A stretch of 10,522 bases of DNA, from contig JAFQOY010000091.1 in assembly GCA_017412025.1 (NCBI GenBank), positions 1-10,522 on the forward strand. Direction: 5' to 3'. The DNA is from Clostridia bacterium. GTDB lineage: Bacteria > Bacillota_A > Clostridia > Christensenellales > Aristaeellaceae. Position numbers and translations under genes: made by a program. Each line of letters begins with the position of its first letter. The first letter of the stretch is position 1. Below, one piece after another: positions 1 to 5,056 of the stretch. The notes below the pieces were generated by a model. It made no database searches. It saw nothing but the letters and a program-made list of their open reading frames with translations, and was not told the origin of the DNA.

Positions 1-261
1 ATTCTCCACATACACCGCGCAGACGTTGGGCGCCAGATCCTTGCGCTGATGGAAATCATTCTCGATCACGCCCAGACCGCCGACGATCGTTTCGCCGTCA
101 AGCGCGACAAGCCAGCACGGAACGGCTTCGCTTTCAAGGCTGCCGCGCATGCTCTTTTCATACGCCGCTCTGGGAATGCCCCATTTTGCATGAAACCAAT
201 CCGCCGCGCGCTCCAGCAGTTGAGGTCGCTGCGCGATGCTCACAATGCTCACTTTGCTCAT
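1..261 (-). CDS. GNAT-family N-acetyltransferase, N-terminal part (runs off the left edge)
   Basis: The reading frame starts at ATG 261 and stays open to base 1, giving 87 residues without a stop. The protein starts MSKVSIVSIAQRPQ and contains a WFHAKWGIP segment and then CWLVALDGETIVGGLGVIEN, the usual first helices and the strand 2 to 4 pattern of Gcn5-related acetyltransferases. The acetyl-CoA loop (motif A) would lie beyond the edge, so it cannot be checked. The family moves an acetyl group from acetyl-CoA to an amine; the substrate is not predictable here. Its ATG overlaps the TGA of the upstream CD3324-family gene (ATGA, 258-261), so the two are probably translationally coupled. It could be an antibiotic, polyamine or protein acetyltransferase. 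Confidence 0.8.
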   Translation of the reverse strand, partial: MSKVSIVSIAQRPQLLERAADWFHAKWGIPRAAYEKSMRGSLESEAVPCWLVALDGETIVGGLGVIENDFHQRKDLAPNVCAVYVEN

Positions 262-560
262 GGCTCTTCCTCCCCGGGCGCTTCGCCCGTCATTTTCCTC
301 TGCTGCGCAATCACGCGCTGTATGCTCTTGCACGACAGGTAGTATTCCTGCGCCAGTTCCTGCACGCTCTTTCCGGACAGATGATCCTGAAAAATGCAGA
401 TGTTCCTCACCTGCAGCATCAATCGGGCATTGGTCGTCTCGCCCCAGCTGCGCTTGTTTTCCGTTTTTCTTGGAATGTACAGATATACGCCGTCAGCGTA
501 GCGCTGGATTTCCTGAATCAGCGTCTGCGGCAGCACCTGCGCCGCGTTCTTATAGCCCAT
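258..560 (-). CDS. CD3324-family protein (small helix-turn-helix, Mor-like)
   Basis: This 100-residue protein starts MGYKNAAQVLPQTLIQEIQ, has the GVYLYIPRK segment and the WGE motif near residue 40, and has a helix-turn-helix-like stretch at residues 62-85 (SVQELAQEYYLSCKSIQRVI). I recognise this layout from the Clostridia/Bacilli family called CD3324, which resembles the C-terminal part of Mor transcription activators. I chose ATG 560 because AGAAGGAG stands six bases upstream and family members start at this MxYKNA point; the frame is open upstream to 608 but that start has no clear ribosome-binding site. The acidic tail GEAPGEEEP is ordinary. DNA binding is inferred from the family; no target is known. 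It is the first gene of a two-gene unit with the acetyltransferase. Confidence 0.75.
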   Translation of the reverse strand: MGYKNAAQVLPQTLIQEIQRYADGVYLYIPRKTENKRSWGETTNARLMLQVRNICIFQDHLSGKSVQELAQEYYLSCKSIQRVIAQQRKMTGEAPGEEEP

Positions 561-637
561 AGCTTGCTCCTTCTGATGGTTGTTCTCAGAAACAGCAGAG
601 GCCATCACGGTTATTCTTTTGTCTGCGACAGCCCTGC

Positions 638-664
638 TCAGACTTCGCGCTCGGGTTCAGTCAT
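638..664 (-). CDS. Possible 8-codon leader ORF upstream of the CD3324-family gene
   Basis: ATG 664 follows AAGGAGG (679-673) at an ideal eight-base gap and encodes MTEPEREV then TGA. It lies in the apparent 5' leader of the CD3324-family gene, 78 bases before that start and in another frame. The strong ribosome-binding site is the only evidence. It may be a regulatory leader peptide or the remnant of a lost gene start. Confidence 0.25.
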   Translation of the reverse strand: MTEPEREV

Positions 665-697
665 CCTATACGCCTCCTTGTTTGCGTCTATAAACCC

Positions 698-706
698 ATC
701 ATACCA
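698..706 (-). promoter_or_regulatory. Extended -10 promoter for the CD3324/acetyltransferase pair
   Basis: On the minus strand TGGTATGAT matches the extended -10 consensus TGnTATAAT with one mismatch. No good -35 hexamer is seen 16-18 bases upstream. It sits in the gap after the transporter gene, where no terminator is visible, so read-through from that gene may also supply transcripts. Confidence 0.4.
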
Positions 707-762
707 GATTTAAGTGCCGTTTCCCACCTCAACTTTGGTTATGAAGCATTCTCGCCCCCATC

Positions 763-1854
763 TTACATCTGCGCAAAGAGCAGCCCTGCCAGAGGCGAGA
801 GCGCTACCATCACCAGCGAAAAGCAGAGCGAGGATACGGAAACCAGCGTCGAGCGCTGCGCCGAGGGAAACATATCGTTGAGCTTTGCGTCCGTGCGCAC
901 CTGCAGCAGATCATCCATCGCAGAGGCCAGAAAGCCGCCCGCGCACATGCAATACGGCCTGCCGGAGGCCACCAGCAGGCAGCCAAGCGCCGTGCCGCAC
1001 ATACACAGTGCACCGAGCGTCCGATACCGCATACCCGCAAGGCGAACCGCCAGACGCGCGCCCGCCACGCCGCCCAGGCCCATCACAAACAGCGCAGGCC
1101 CCAGAAACGCCTGCGGCAGCCCGGTGCGCGGCAGCTGCGCCTGCATGAAAAACGCAATCAGGATCGACACCGCGCCGCCCAGCGCATTGAAGAGCATGAT
1201 CCTGCGCGCACGTCCCTCGCGCAGCACAAAGGCAAGCGCGGAGGCAAAGCATGTCCTGATCCGCACCGCCGTGCGTTCCCTGGTCTGCATCTGGTCAAGC
1301 GTCACCTCGCGCAGGCGCAGCGCAAGCACCAGGGCCGCCAGCGCAAAGGCCGCATCCAGCAGGTTCGCCCTTCTGTAACCAAGCCAGAGCGTGAAGCCTG
1401 CCAACAGCGTCGCCGCCGCGCTGCACACGCGGTATATGGACATTTCCAAAGCGCTGTAGCGCAGATAGTATTCATGTTTTCCTTCGCTTTTCAGGCTGTC
1501 ATACGCCAGCGCCTCGCGTGCGCCGGAGGCAAAATTATAGCTGAATGCGCTGAAAACGAGCGCCGCGCACACGCCGTAAAACGAACGGGAGGCAACCATC
1601 AGCAGGGAAGAGACGATCGAGGCCATCTGGCTGAGCGCCATGGAACGCCGCCTGCCAAAGACGTCGGAGATCACGCCGGACGGAATCTCAAAAAGCAGGC
1701 TGGCGATGTGAAACACGCCCTCTGCAATCCCGATCTGCACCATGGAAAACCCGCGGGCATACAGCAGCGCCACCCATGCCGCACCGCCCAGCTGCGCGCT
1801 GCTCAGGGCAGAGATGCCCAGCAGGCGCATCATTTGCTTTCTTAATATCATCAT
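763..1854 (-). CDS. Major facilitator superfamily (MFS) efflux-type transporter
   Basis: The product is 363 residues from ATG 1854, almost entirely hydrophobic helices, consistent with about 12 membrane spans. After the second helix comes the MFS motif A, GVISDVFGRRR at residues 60-70, preceded by FEIPSG, a variant common in drug-efflux-like MFS proteins of Clostridia. A second conserved patch, REALAYDSL, lies in the first half. The role is proton-driven export or uptake of a small molecule at the cytoplasmic membrane; the substrate is not readable, though the attenuator-type leader upstream suggests an inducible drug exporter. Start choice: AAAGGGAG lies ten bases before ATG 1854. The frame is also open to ATG 1920, which has no ribosome-binding site of its own but lies two bases after a leader ORF stop. 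It is not close to Mef by eye. Confidence 0.85.
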   Translation of the reverse strand: MMILRKQMMRLLGISALSSAQLGGAAWVALLYARGFSMVQIGIAEGVFHIASLLFEIPSGVISDVFGRRRSMALSQMASIVSSLLMVASRSFYGVCAALVFSAFSYNFASGAREALAYDSLKSEGKHEYYLRYSALEMSIYRVCSAAATLLAGFTLWLGYRRANLLDAAFALAALVLALRLREVTLDQMQTRERTAVRIRTCFASALAFVLREGRARRIMLFNALGGAVSILIAFFMQAQLPRTGLPQAFLGPALFVMGLGGVAGARLAVRLAGMRYRTLGALCMCGTALGCLLVASGRPYCMCAGGFLASAMDDLLQVRTDAKLNDMFPSAQRSTLVSVSSLCFSLVMVALSPLAGLLFAQM

Positions 1855-1858
1855 AATG

Positions 1859-1898
1859 AAAAAACTCCCTTTCAAATCGTGATGGACTTGAACGGGAG
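1859..1898 (-). terminator. Attenuator terminator in the transporter leader
   Basis: The minus-strand RNA folds CTCCCGTTCAAGTC (1898-1885), loop CATCAC, GATTTGAAAGGGAG (1878-1865): 13 of 14 positions pair (one G·A mismatch, one G·U), followed at once by six Ts (1864-1859). It has the form of an intrinsic terminator, lies upstream of the start codon at 1854, and its 3' arm contains the transporter's ribosome-binding site, so it could block transcription, translation or both. Confidence 0.75.
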
Positions 1899-1922
1899 AA
1901 GCGTATTTCTGCTCAGCCATGA

Positions 1923-2012
1923 TCAGATTTGCGCCAAAACGGGCGCACTTCTCCCGTCACAGGCAGAATACGCTCCTTTTTGGATGCGGATCATTCTCAT
2001 TTTCCAGCCCAT
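1923..2012 (-). CDS. Leader peptide (29 codons) of the transporter attenuator
   Basis: ATG 2012 lies eight bases after GGAGG (2025-2021, within GAAAGGAGG) and starts MGWKMRMIRIQKGAYSACDG, ending in LAQI and TGA two bases before the upstream transporter ATG at 1920. The ORF passes through segments A and B and the small GC hairpin, so ribosomes on it must remodel the attenuator. Residues 4-6 are Lys-Met-Arg, which fits the (R/K)-x-(R/K) motif known to stall macrolide-bound ribosomes. A competing start, ATG 2016, gives a 19-codon peptide MHGLENENDPHPKRSVFCL ending at 1957. The 2012 start has the better spacing (eight bases against four). Confidence 0.5.
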   Translation of the reverse strand: MGWKMRMIRIQKGAYSACDGRSAPVLAQI

Positions 2013-2042
2013 GCATGCGCCCTCCTTTCACTCGTTTGATTC

Positions 2043-2071
2043 ATTATATCACCGCAGCGCCGACAGATCAA
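2043..2071 (-). promoter_or_regulatory. Promoter of the transporter leader (TTGATC-17-TATAAT)
   Basis: On the minus strand TTGATC (2071-2066) and a perfect TATAAT (2048-2043) are separated by 17 bases. The start of transcription would be near 2036, a few bases before the leader-peptide ribosome-binding site. The promoter overlaps the 3' end and stop codon of the upstream acetyltransferase gene. Confidence 0.8.
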
Positions 2072-2606
2072 GCTTCATCAGGACAAGATCCGCATAGCTG
2101 CCGTCACGGTATTTCATGCCGCGTTCAAGCAGCCCGTAGCGCTCAAAGCCGAATTTCTGATACAGCGCAATCGCCCTTTCGTTGGTGCTGACCACATCAA
2201 GGCCGATCATCTCCACATCCGTCTTCAGCATCGCGTCAATCAGCGCGCGCATCATCGCGCCGCCCGCGCCCTTCCCCCAGTGCTTTCCGGCGATCATGAC
2301 GCCCATCTCCGCGCGATGGCGATAGCGCTCGTTCGGCGCGACAGGCCGCGCATTGCACAGGCCGATGAGCTCTTCCCCGATAAACGCGCCGAGCATCACG
2401 CCGTTTTCTTCCGCATTCGCATTCTCGATGAATGCAGCCTCCTGCTCCGCCGTCATGCGAACCTCATCGGGGTACCGCGCCATGAACAGCGTCTCGCCCA
2501 TGCACTGATGCATGATCCACAGCGCCTGAGGCGCATCTTCGCGCGTCAGGCTGCGCAGCGTCAGCCTCTCTCCGCTTTTCAGTTCCGCTTCCGCATGATA
2601 TTTCAA
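2049..2606 (-). CDS. GNAT-family N-acetyltransferase (TTG start)
   Basis: This complete 185-residue acetyltransferase is of normal family length. The acetyl-CoA pyrophosphate-binding loop is HWGKGAGGAMMRAL (residues 109-122), and the C-terminal hallmark NERAIALYQKFGFE follows at 142-155. The N-terminal half (GERLTLRSLTREDAPQALW) resembles the RimJ/RimL-like branch, so ribosomal protein or other N-terminal acetylation is possible, but the substrate is not determined. The start is TTG 2606 with GGGGAGG seven bases upstream; the first in-frame ATG would cut into the conserved N-terminus. The gene has its own promoter at 2639-2667. The promoter of the next gene overlaps its stop codon and no terminator is seen after it, so it may also feed the transporter leader. 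Confidence 0.85.
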   Translation of the reverse strand: MKYHAEAELKSGERLTLRSLTREDAPQALWIMHQCMGETLFMARYPDEVRMTAEQEAAFIENANAEENGVMLGAFIGEELIGLCNARPVAPNERYRHRAEMGVMIAGKHWGKGAGGAMMRALIDAMLKTDVEMIGLDVVSTNERAIALYQKFGFERYGLLERGMKYRDGSYADLVLMKLDLSALR

Positions 2607-2638
2607 GCCTCTTCCTCCCCCATAAGGATGATTGCCCC

Positions 2639-2667
2639 ATTATACGCGATGCACAGGCAAAAAACAA
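2639..2667 (-). promoter_or_regulatory. Promoter of the second acetyltransferase (TTGTTT-17-TATAAT)
   Basis: On the minus strand TTGTTT (2667-2662) lies 17 bases before a perfect TATAAT (2644-2639). The -35 hexamer falls inside the T-tract of the terminator of the preceding ANTAR gene, so the two signals share bases. Confidence 0.7.
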
Positions 2668-2690
2668 CCCCGCTTCCATCAGGAAACGGG
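2659..2690 (-). terminator. Intrinsic terminator after the ANTAR regulator gene
   Basis: The minus-strand RNA CCCGTTTCC-TGAT-GGAAGCGGG forms a nine-pair stem (one G·U) with a tetraloop and is followed by GTTGTTTTTT. It begins 20 bases after the ANTAR stop codon. Confidence 0.85.
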
Positions 2691-2709
2691 ATCGTCTGTT
2701 CACGGTCTG

Positions 2710-3282
2710 TCAAATGGCGGCGGCCTCTTCGCTCTCAAGGATTTCCCGGGCGATATCGGCAATCCGCTTGCCGGTGTCCATGCTCTTTTTCTGGATATGA
2801 TAGTGCGCCTCCGACTCGCTCAGATGCAGCAGCTCCATCAGCCTGCCCTTTGCGCGCTCGATCACCTTGCGGTCCTCCAGCATCCGCGCAAGCTTCTCCG
2901 CCTTTTTGCGCAGCGCCTGCAGGCGGCCGTCGCAATGGCACGTCGCGCGCACGGCGGACACCAGCGCGTCCGGGCTGAGCGGATTGCGCAGCAGCAGCAC
3001 GTTGCCATGCTTCGCCGGCTCGATTTCCTCGCCCTGCGGCACGATCATCATCACGCTGACCGACTCGCCTGCCTGCTCCGCCAGCTCTGCGCCCGTCATG
3101 TCCTCCAGACGCCAGGTCGTCAGCAGCACGGCATTCTCCTGCTTCAGAAGCTCAAGCGCCTGTGCGCCGCTGTGGCACACGGCGTCCGGCGCGATCCCTG
3201 CAGGCGCGAGCAGCTGCGACAGCTTATCGCAGACGGCCTGCGGCGCGGCAATCATCAGACGGCTTCCACGGAGCTCGGTCAT
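2710..3282 (-). CDS. ANTAR-domain RNA-binding antitermination regulator with degenerate receiver
   Basis: The C-terminal third (residues about 127-182; KVIERAKGRLMELLHLSESE, then a KKSMDTGKRIADIAREIL stretch) is a clear ANTAR domain, which binds paired hairpins in nascent RNA and prevents termination. Before it lies a short coiled-coil-like linker (120-140). Residues 1-110 have the shape of a response-regulator receiver but lack its chemistry: the acidic pair is replaced (LMIAAPQ), the phosphate-accepting Asp position reads TTWRLEDMTG with Thr, and the conserved Lys region reads LLLRNPLS. Regulation is therefore probably not by standard phosphorylation. I chose ATG 3282 because AGGAG is nine bases upstream; the ATG at 3291 abuts it with no gap. 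The gene has its own promoter and terminator. I found no convincing ANTAR target hairpin pair in this window. Confidence 0.85.
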   Translation of the reverse strand: MTELRGSRLMIAAPQAVCDKLSQLLAPAGIAPDAVCHSGAQALELLKQENAVLLTTWRLEDMTGAELAEQAGESVSVMMIVPQGEEIEPAKHGNVLLLRNPLSPDALVSAVRATCHCDGRLQALRKKAEKLARMLEDRKVIERAKGRLMELLHLSESEAHYHIQKKSMDTGKRIADIAREILESEEAAAI

Positions 3283-3306
3283 CTTCTTCATCTCCTATCG
3301 GATCAG

Positions 3307-3322
3307 TCCGCCGGTCGGCGGA
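3307..3322 (-). other. GC hairpin in the 5' leader of the ANTAR gene
   Basis: TCCGCC-GACC-GGCGGA forms a perfect six-pair stem with a tetraloop just upstream of the ribosome-binding site; the flanking GGA/TCC can extend it. Its loop does not have the A-x-x-G hexaloop of ANTAR targets. It may only stabilise the messenger. Confidence 0.4.
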
Positions 3323-3347
3323 TTCCTTATGTGGTGTGTACGTTGTT

Positions 3348-3376
3348 ATTATACCATCCGTTTCCTCATTTTGCAA
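3348..3376 (-). promoter_or_regulatory. Promoter of the ANTAR gene (TTGCAA-17-TATAAT, extended -10)
   Basis: On the minus strand TTGCAA (3376-3371), a 17-base spacer and TGGTATAAT (3356-3348) form a strong promoter with an extended -10. An imperfectly explained palindrome, ATTTATGTATAAAT (3391-3404), lies 14 bases upstream of the -35 and could be an operator or simply AT-rich sequence. Confidence 0.75.
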
Positions 3377-3484
3377 GAAAATACTGAAGCATTTATGTAT
3401 AAATCCTGCACTTTTTGCCCAATTATACACAAATTCAACGCATTTCCGGCATTTTTGTTCGTCTGTAGCCAGATTGATGCATAA

Positions 3485-4603
3485 TCATTGCATTCTCGCG
3501 ACAAGATCTGCAAGCCTGCGCATATCCGCCTCCGTGTTTTCAGGCCCCGGGCTCACGCGCACCGCGCCCGTATCCAGCGTACCCAGAAAGCGATGCACAC
3601 CCGGCGCGCAGTGCAGCCCTCCCCGGACGGCAATCCCCTTCGCGTCAAGGAGCGTAGAAATCTCCTGCGAACCGACGCCCTGCACATTGAAGCTTACCAA
3701 AGACGCGCCCTGCGGCGTATACACCCGCACGCCTTGCAGCTCAAGAAGCATATGGCGCAGCATGCGGCACTGGGAAACAATCCGCTCATGCGTTTCCCGC
3801 ATCACAGGCAGCGCATGGCGCAGCCCCGCAAGGAGGCCTGCGATCCCCGGCAGATTCAGCGTGCCGGACTCCAGGCTGTCCGGCATCATCCCCGGCTGAA
3901 ACATGCTCTCCGACGCCGAGCCCGTTCCCCCCTGCCGAAGCGGCGCAACGCGAACGCCCGGCGCAGCCCAGAGCACGCCGGTTCCATGCGGACCGAGCAG
4001 CCCCTTGTGCCCCGGCATGGCCAGCAGCGAGCATCCCCATTCCTTCGGGTGCAGCGGCACATGCCCTGCCGTCTGCGCACAGTCGAGCAAAAACAGCACG
4101 CCCCTGCGCCTGCACAGCGCGCCCACGGCCTTAGCATCCTGCAAAACGCCCAGCACATTGGACATATGCGTCATCGCCACCAGGCGCGTGCGCGGCGTCA
4201 TGGCCGCTTCAATGTCCGCCGCGCATATTCTGCCCTGTGCGTCCGGCGCCACAAGCGAAAGCGTAATCACGCCTGCGCGCGAAAGCGCCGACAGCGGACG
4301 GAGCACAGAGTTATGCTCAAGCAGCGTGGAGATCACATGATCGCCCGCATGCAGTACGCCGTGAATCGCCATGTTGAGCGCATCCGTCGCATTGAGCGCA
4401 AAGACCACGCGCGAGGGATCCGCTTCGCCGAGCATGCGGGCAAGCTCTTCCCGGCATTCCTCCACGATCCGGCCTGCCCGAAGTGAGAGCGAATGCCCGG
4501 AACGCCCCGGATTTGCGCCGCAGGTTTCCAGCGCCTGCGTCATCGCACGGATCACGCAGTCCGGCTTGGGCCAGCTTGTCGCCGCATTGTCCAGATAGAT
4601 CAT
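3485..4603 (-). CDS. Cysteine desulfurase-family PLP enzyme (EF2568-like, class V aminotransferase fold)
   Basis: The 372-residue protein starts MIYLDNAATSWPKP, the standard start of this subfamily, so ATG 4603 is preferred over the longer frame to 4666. Hallmarks in order: GANPGRSGH (29-37), NATDALN (71-77), EHNSVLRPL (96-104), LLDCAQTAG with Asp174 and Gln177 contacting the cofactor, GHKGLLGPHGTG with the PLP lysine Lys200, and GLHCAP with the presumed catalytic Cys332. Enzymes of this type take sulfur or selenium from (seleno)cysteine to form a persulfide or selenide for transfer. I place it in the EF2568-like branch (TIGR01977 as I recall it), not IscS or SufS. No iron-sulfur scaffold gene is nearby; the divergent DUF3343 gene is a likely partner. 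No terminator is visible after its stop. Confidence 0.88.
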   Translation of the reverse strand: MIYLDNAATSWPKPDCVIRAMTQALETCGANPGRSGHSLSLRAGRIVEECREELARMLGEADPSRVVFALNATDALNMAIHGVLHAGDHVISTLLEHNSVLRPLSALSRAGVITLSLVAPDAQGRICAADIEAAMTPRTRLVAMTHMSNVLGVLQDAKAVGALCRRRGVLFLLDCAQTAGHVPLHPKEWGCSLLAMPGHKGLLGPHGTGVLWAAPGVRVAPLRQGGTGSASESMFQPGMMPDSLESGTLNLPGIAGLLAGLRHALPVMRETHERIVSQCRMLRHMLLELQGVRVYTPQGASLVSFNVQGVGSQEISTLLDAKGIAVRGGLHCAPGVHRFLGTLDTGAVRVSPGPENTEADMRRLADLVARMQ

Positions 4604-4682
4604 ATTCTTCCCACCCTGTCCGTTCTCACCAAAACCCGGCTGTGACGTCGGCGCCGCAAAGGGCATACGCTACAGTATATGA

Positions 4683-4702
4683 GGTCTGCCATGCGGTAGA
4701 CC
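4683..4702. repeat. Inverted repeat in the divergent desulfurase/DUF3343 intergenic region
   Basis: GGTCTGCC-ATGC-GGTAGACC forms an eight-pair stem (one G·U) with a tetraloop, one base before the GGGAGGG ribosome-binding site of the DUF3343 gene. It could be an operator between the divergent genes or a messenger hairpin. No convincing promoter pair could be assigned on either strand here; a minus-strand TATACT (4679-4674) is a possible -10 for the desulfurase gene. Confidence 0.5.
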
Positions 4703-4717
4703 CGGGAGGGATCGATC

Positions 4718-4993
4718 ATGCAATCATCATTCGGCATCGCTTCATTCCGCTCGCGAACGCATGTGCTGCACTTTGAGGACGCCCTGCGCCGCGCAGGCCT
4801 TTCCGCCGGCGTCGTCGCCACCCCGCGCGAGGTGGCCATGGGCTGCGGTCTGTCCGTTCGCTTCGACCTGAATCAGACGCCGCAGGTCATGGCCGTCAGC
4901 AGAAGGCTCCATCCTTCCACGCTGATCGGGTTTTACCGTGTGGACGGATACGGCGCCCGGCAGATGCGCCTTACGCCTCTTGGCATGCGTTAG
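4718..4993 (+). CDS. DUF3343 (putative Se/S carrier-like) protein
   Basis: This complete 91-residue cytoplasmic protein fits the small DUF3343 family, whose Pfam entry (PF11823) is named putative Se/S carrier protein-like. Seen in the sequence: an N-terminal strand and helix (FRSRTHVLHFEDALRRAGL), then the family core TPREVAMGCGLSVRF (35-49) with Cys43 as the only cysteine and so the likely sulfur- or selenium-carrying residue. The usual 'V/T-P-R-x-x-x-x-G-C-G' arrangement is intact. ATG 4718 follows GGGAGGG at seven bases. Divergent placement next to a cysteine desulfurase of the EF2568 type supports a role in sulfur or selenium relay; that is inference. The endonuclease III promoter overlaps its stop codon. 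Confidence 0.75.
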   Translation: MQSSFGIASFRSRTHVLHFEDALRRAGLSAGVVATPREVAMGCGLSVRFDLNQTPQVMAVSRRLHPSTLIGFYRVDGYGARQMRLTPLGMR

Positions 4994-4996
4994 CGC

Positions 4997-5025
4997 TTGC
5001 CTTTTCCCCGGCGCAGGCATATAAT
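4997..5025 (+). promoter_or_regulatory. Promoter of endonuclease III (TTGCCT-17-TATAAT)
   Basis: TTGCCT (4997-5002), a 17-base spacer and a perfect TATAAT (5020-5025) begin four bases after the DUF3343 stop codon. The predicted start site leaves a leader of about 25 bases. Confidence 0.7.
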
Positions 5026-5056
5026 AAATACAGCATATTTCACGGAGGACGCCCGC

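Larger units (their letters stand above)
1855..2036 (-). promoter_or_regulatory. Leader-peptide-controlled attenuator of the MFS transporter
   Basis: Between the promoter and ATG 1854 the RNA holds, in order: a strong ribosome-binding site with leader ORFs; segment A (1975-1963); segment B (1958-1946); a GCGCC/GGCGC hairpin (1946-1931); A' (1912-1898); B' (1901-1890); and the terminator 3' arm C (1878-1865). A pairs with A' over 13 bp with two one-base bulges. B pairs with B' over ten uninterrupted Watson-Crick pairs (ACGGGAGAAG with CTTCTCCCGT) plus flanking wobbles. B' also forms the 5' arm of the terminator, so B:B' is an anti-terminator that excludes B':C, while A:A' traps B in its loop and is compatible with termination. 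This matches the logic of erm and mef attenuators. Which ribosome position switches it on is not decided by the sequence. Confidence 0.7.

Noticed and set aside
763..1854. Assignment of the transporter as a Mef-type macrolide exporter
   Set aside because: The N-terminal sequence and motif context do not resemble Mef proteins by eye; only the leader architecture is reminiscent, so the substrate is left open.
3307..3322. ANTAR autoregulatory target in the ANTAR leader
   Set aside because: There is only one hairpin, with a tetraloop, not two hexaloop hairpins with A and G at loop positions 1 and 4, and no terminator follows it.
3488..4486. Plus-strand open frame of 332 codons antisense to the desulfurase gene
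   Set aside because: It is extremely Arg/His-rich, has no ribosome-binding site, and lies opposite an enzyme gene with all catalytic motifs.
4604..4666. N-terminal extension of the desulfurase to an upstream ATG
   Set aside because: The 21 extra residues are Gly/Pro/Gln-rich and have no family match; MIYLDNAATS is the standard start.
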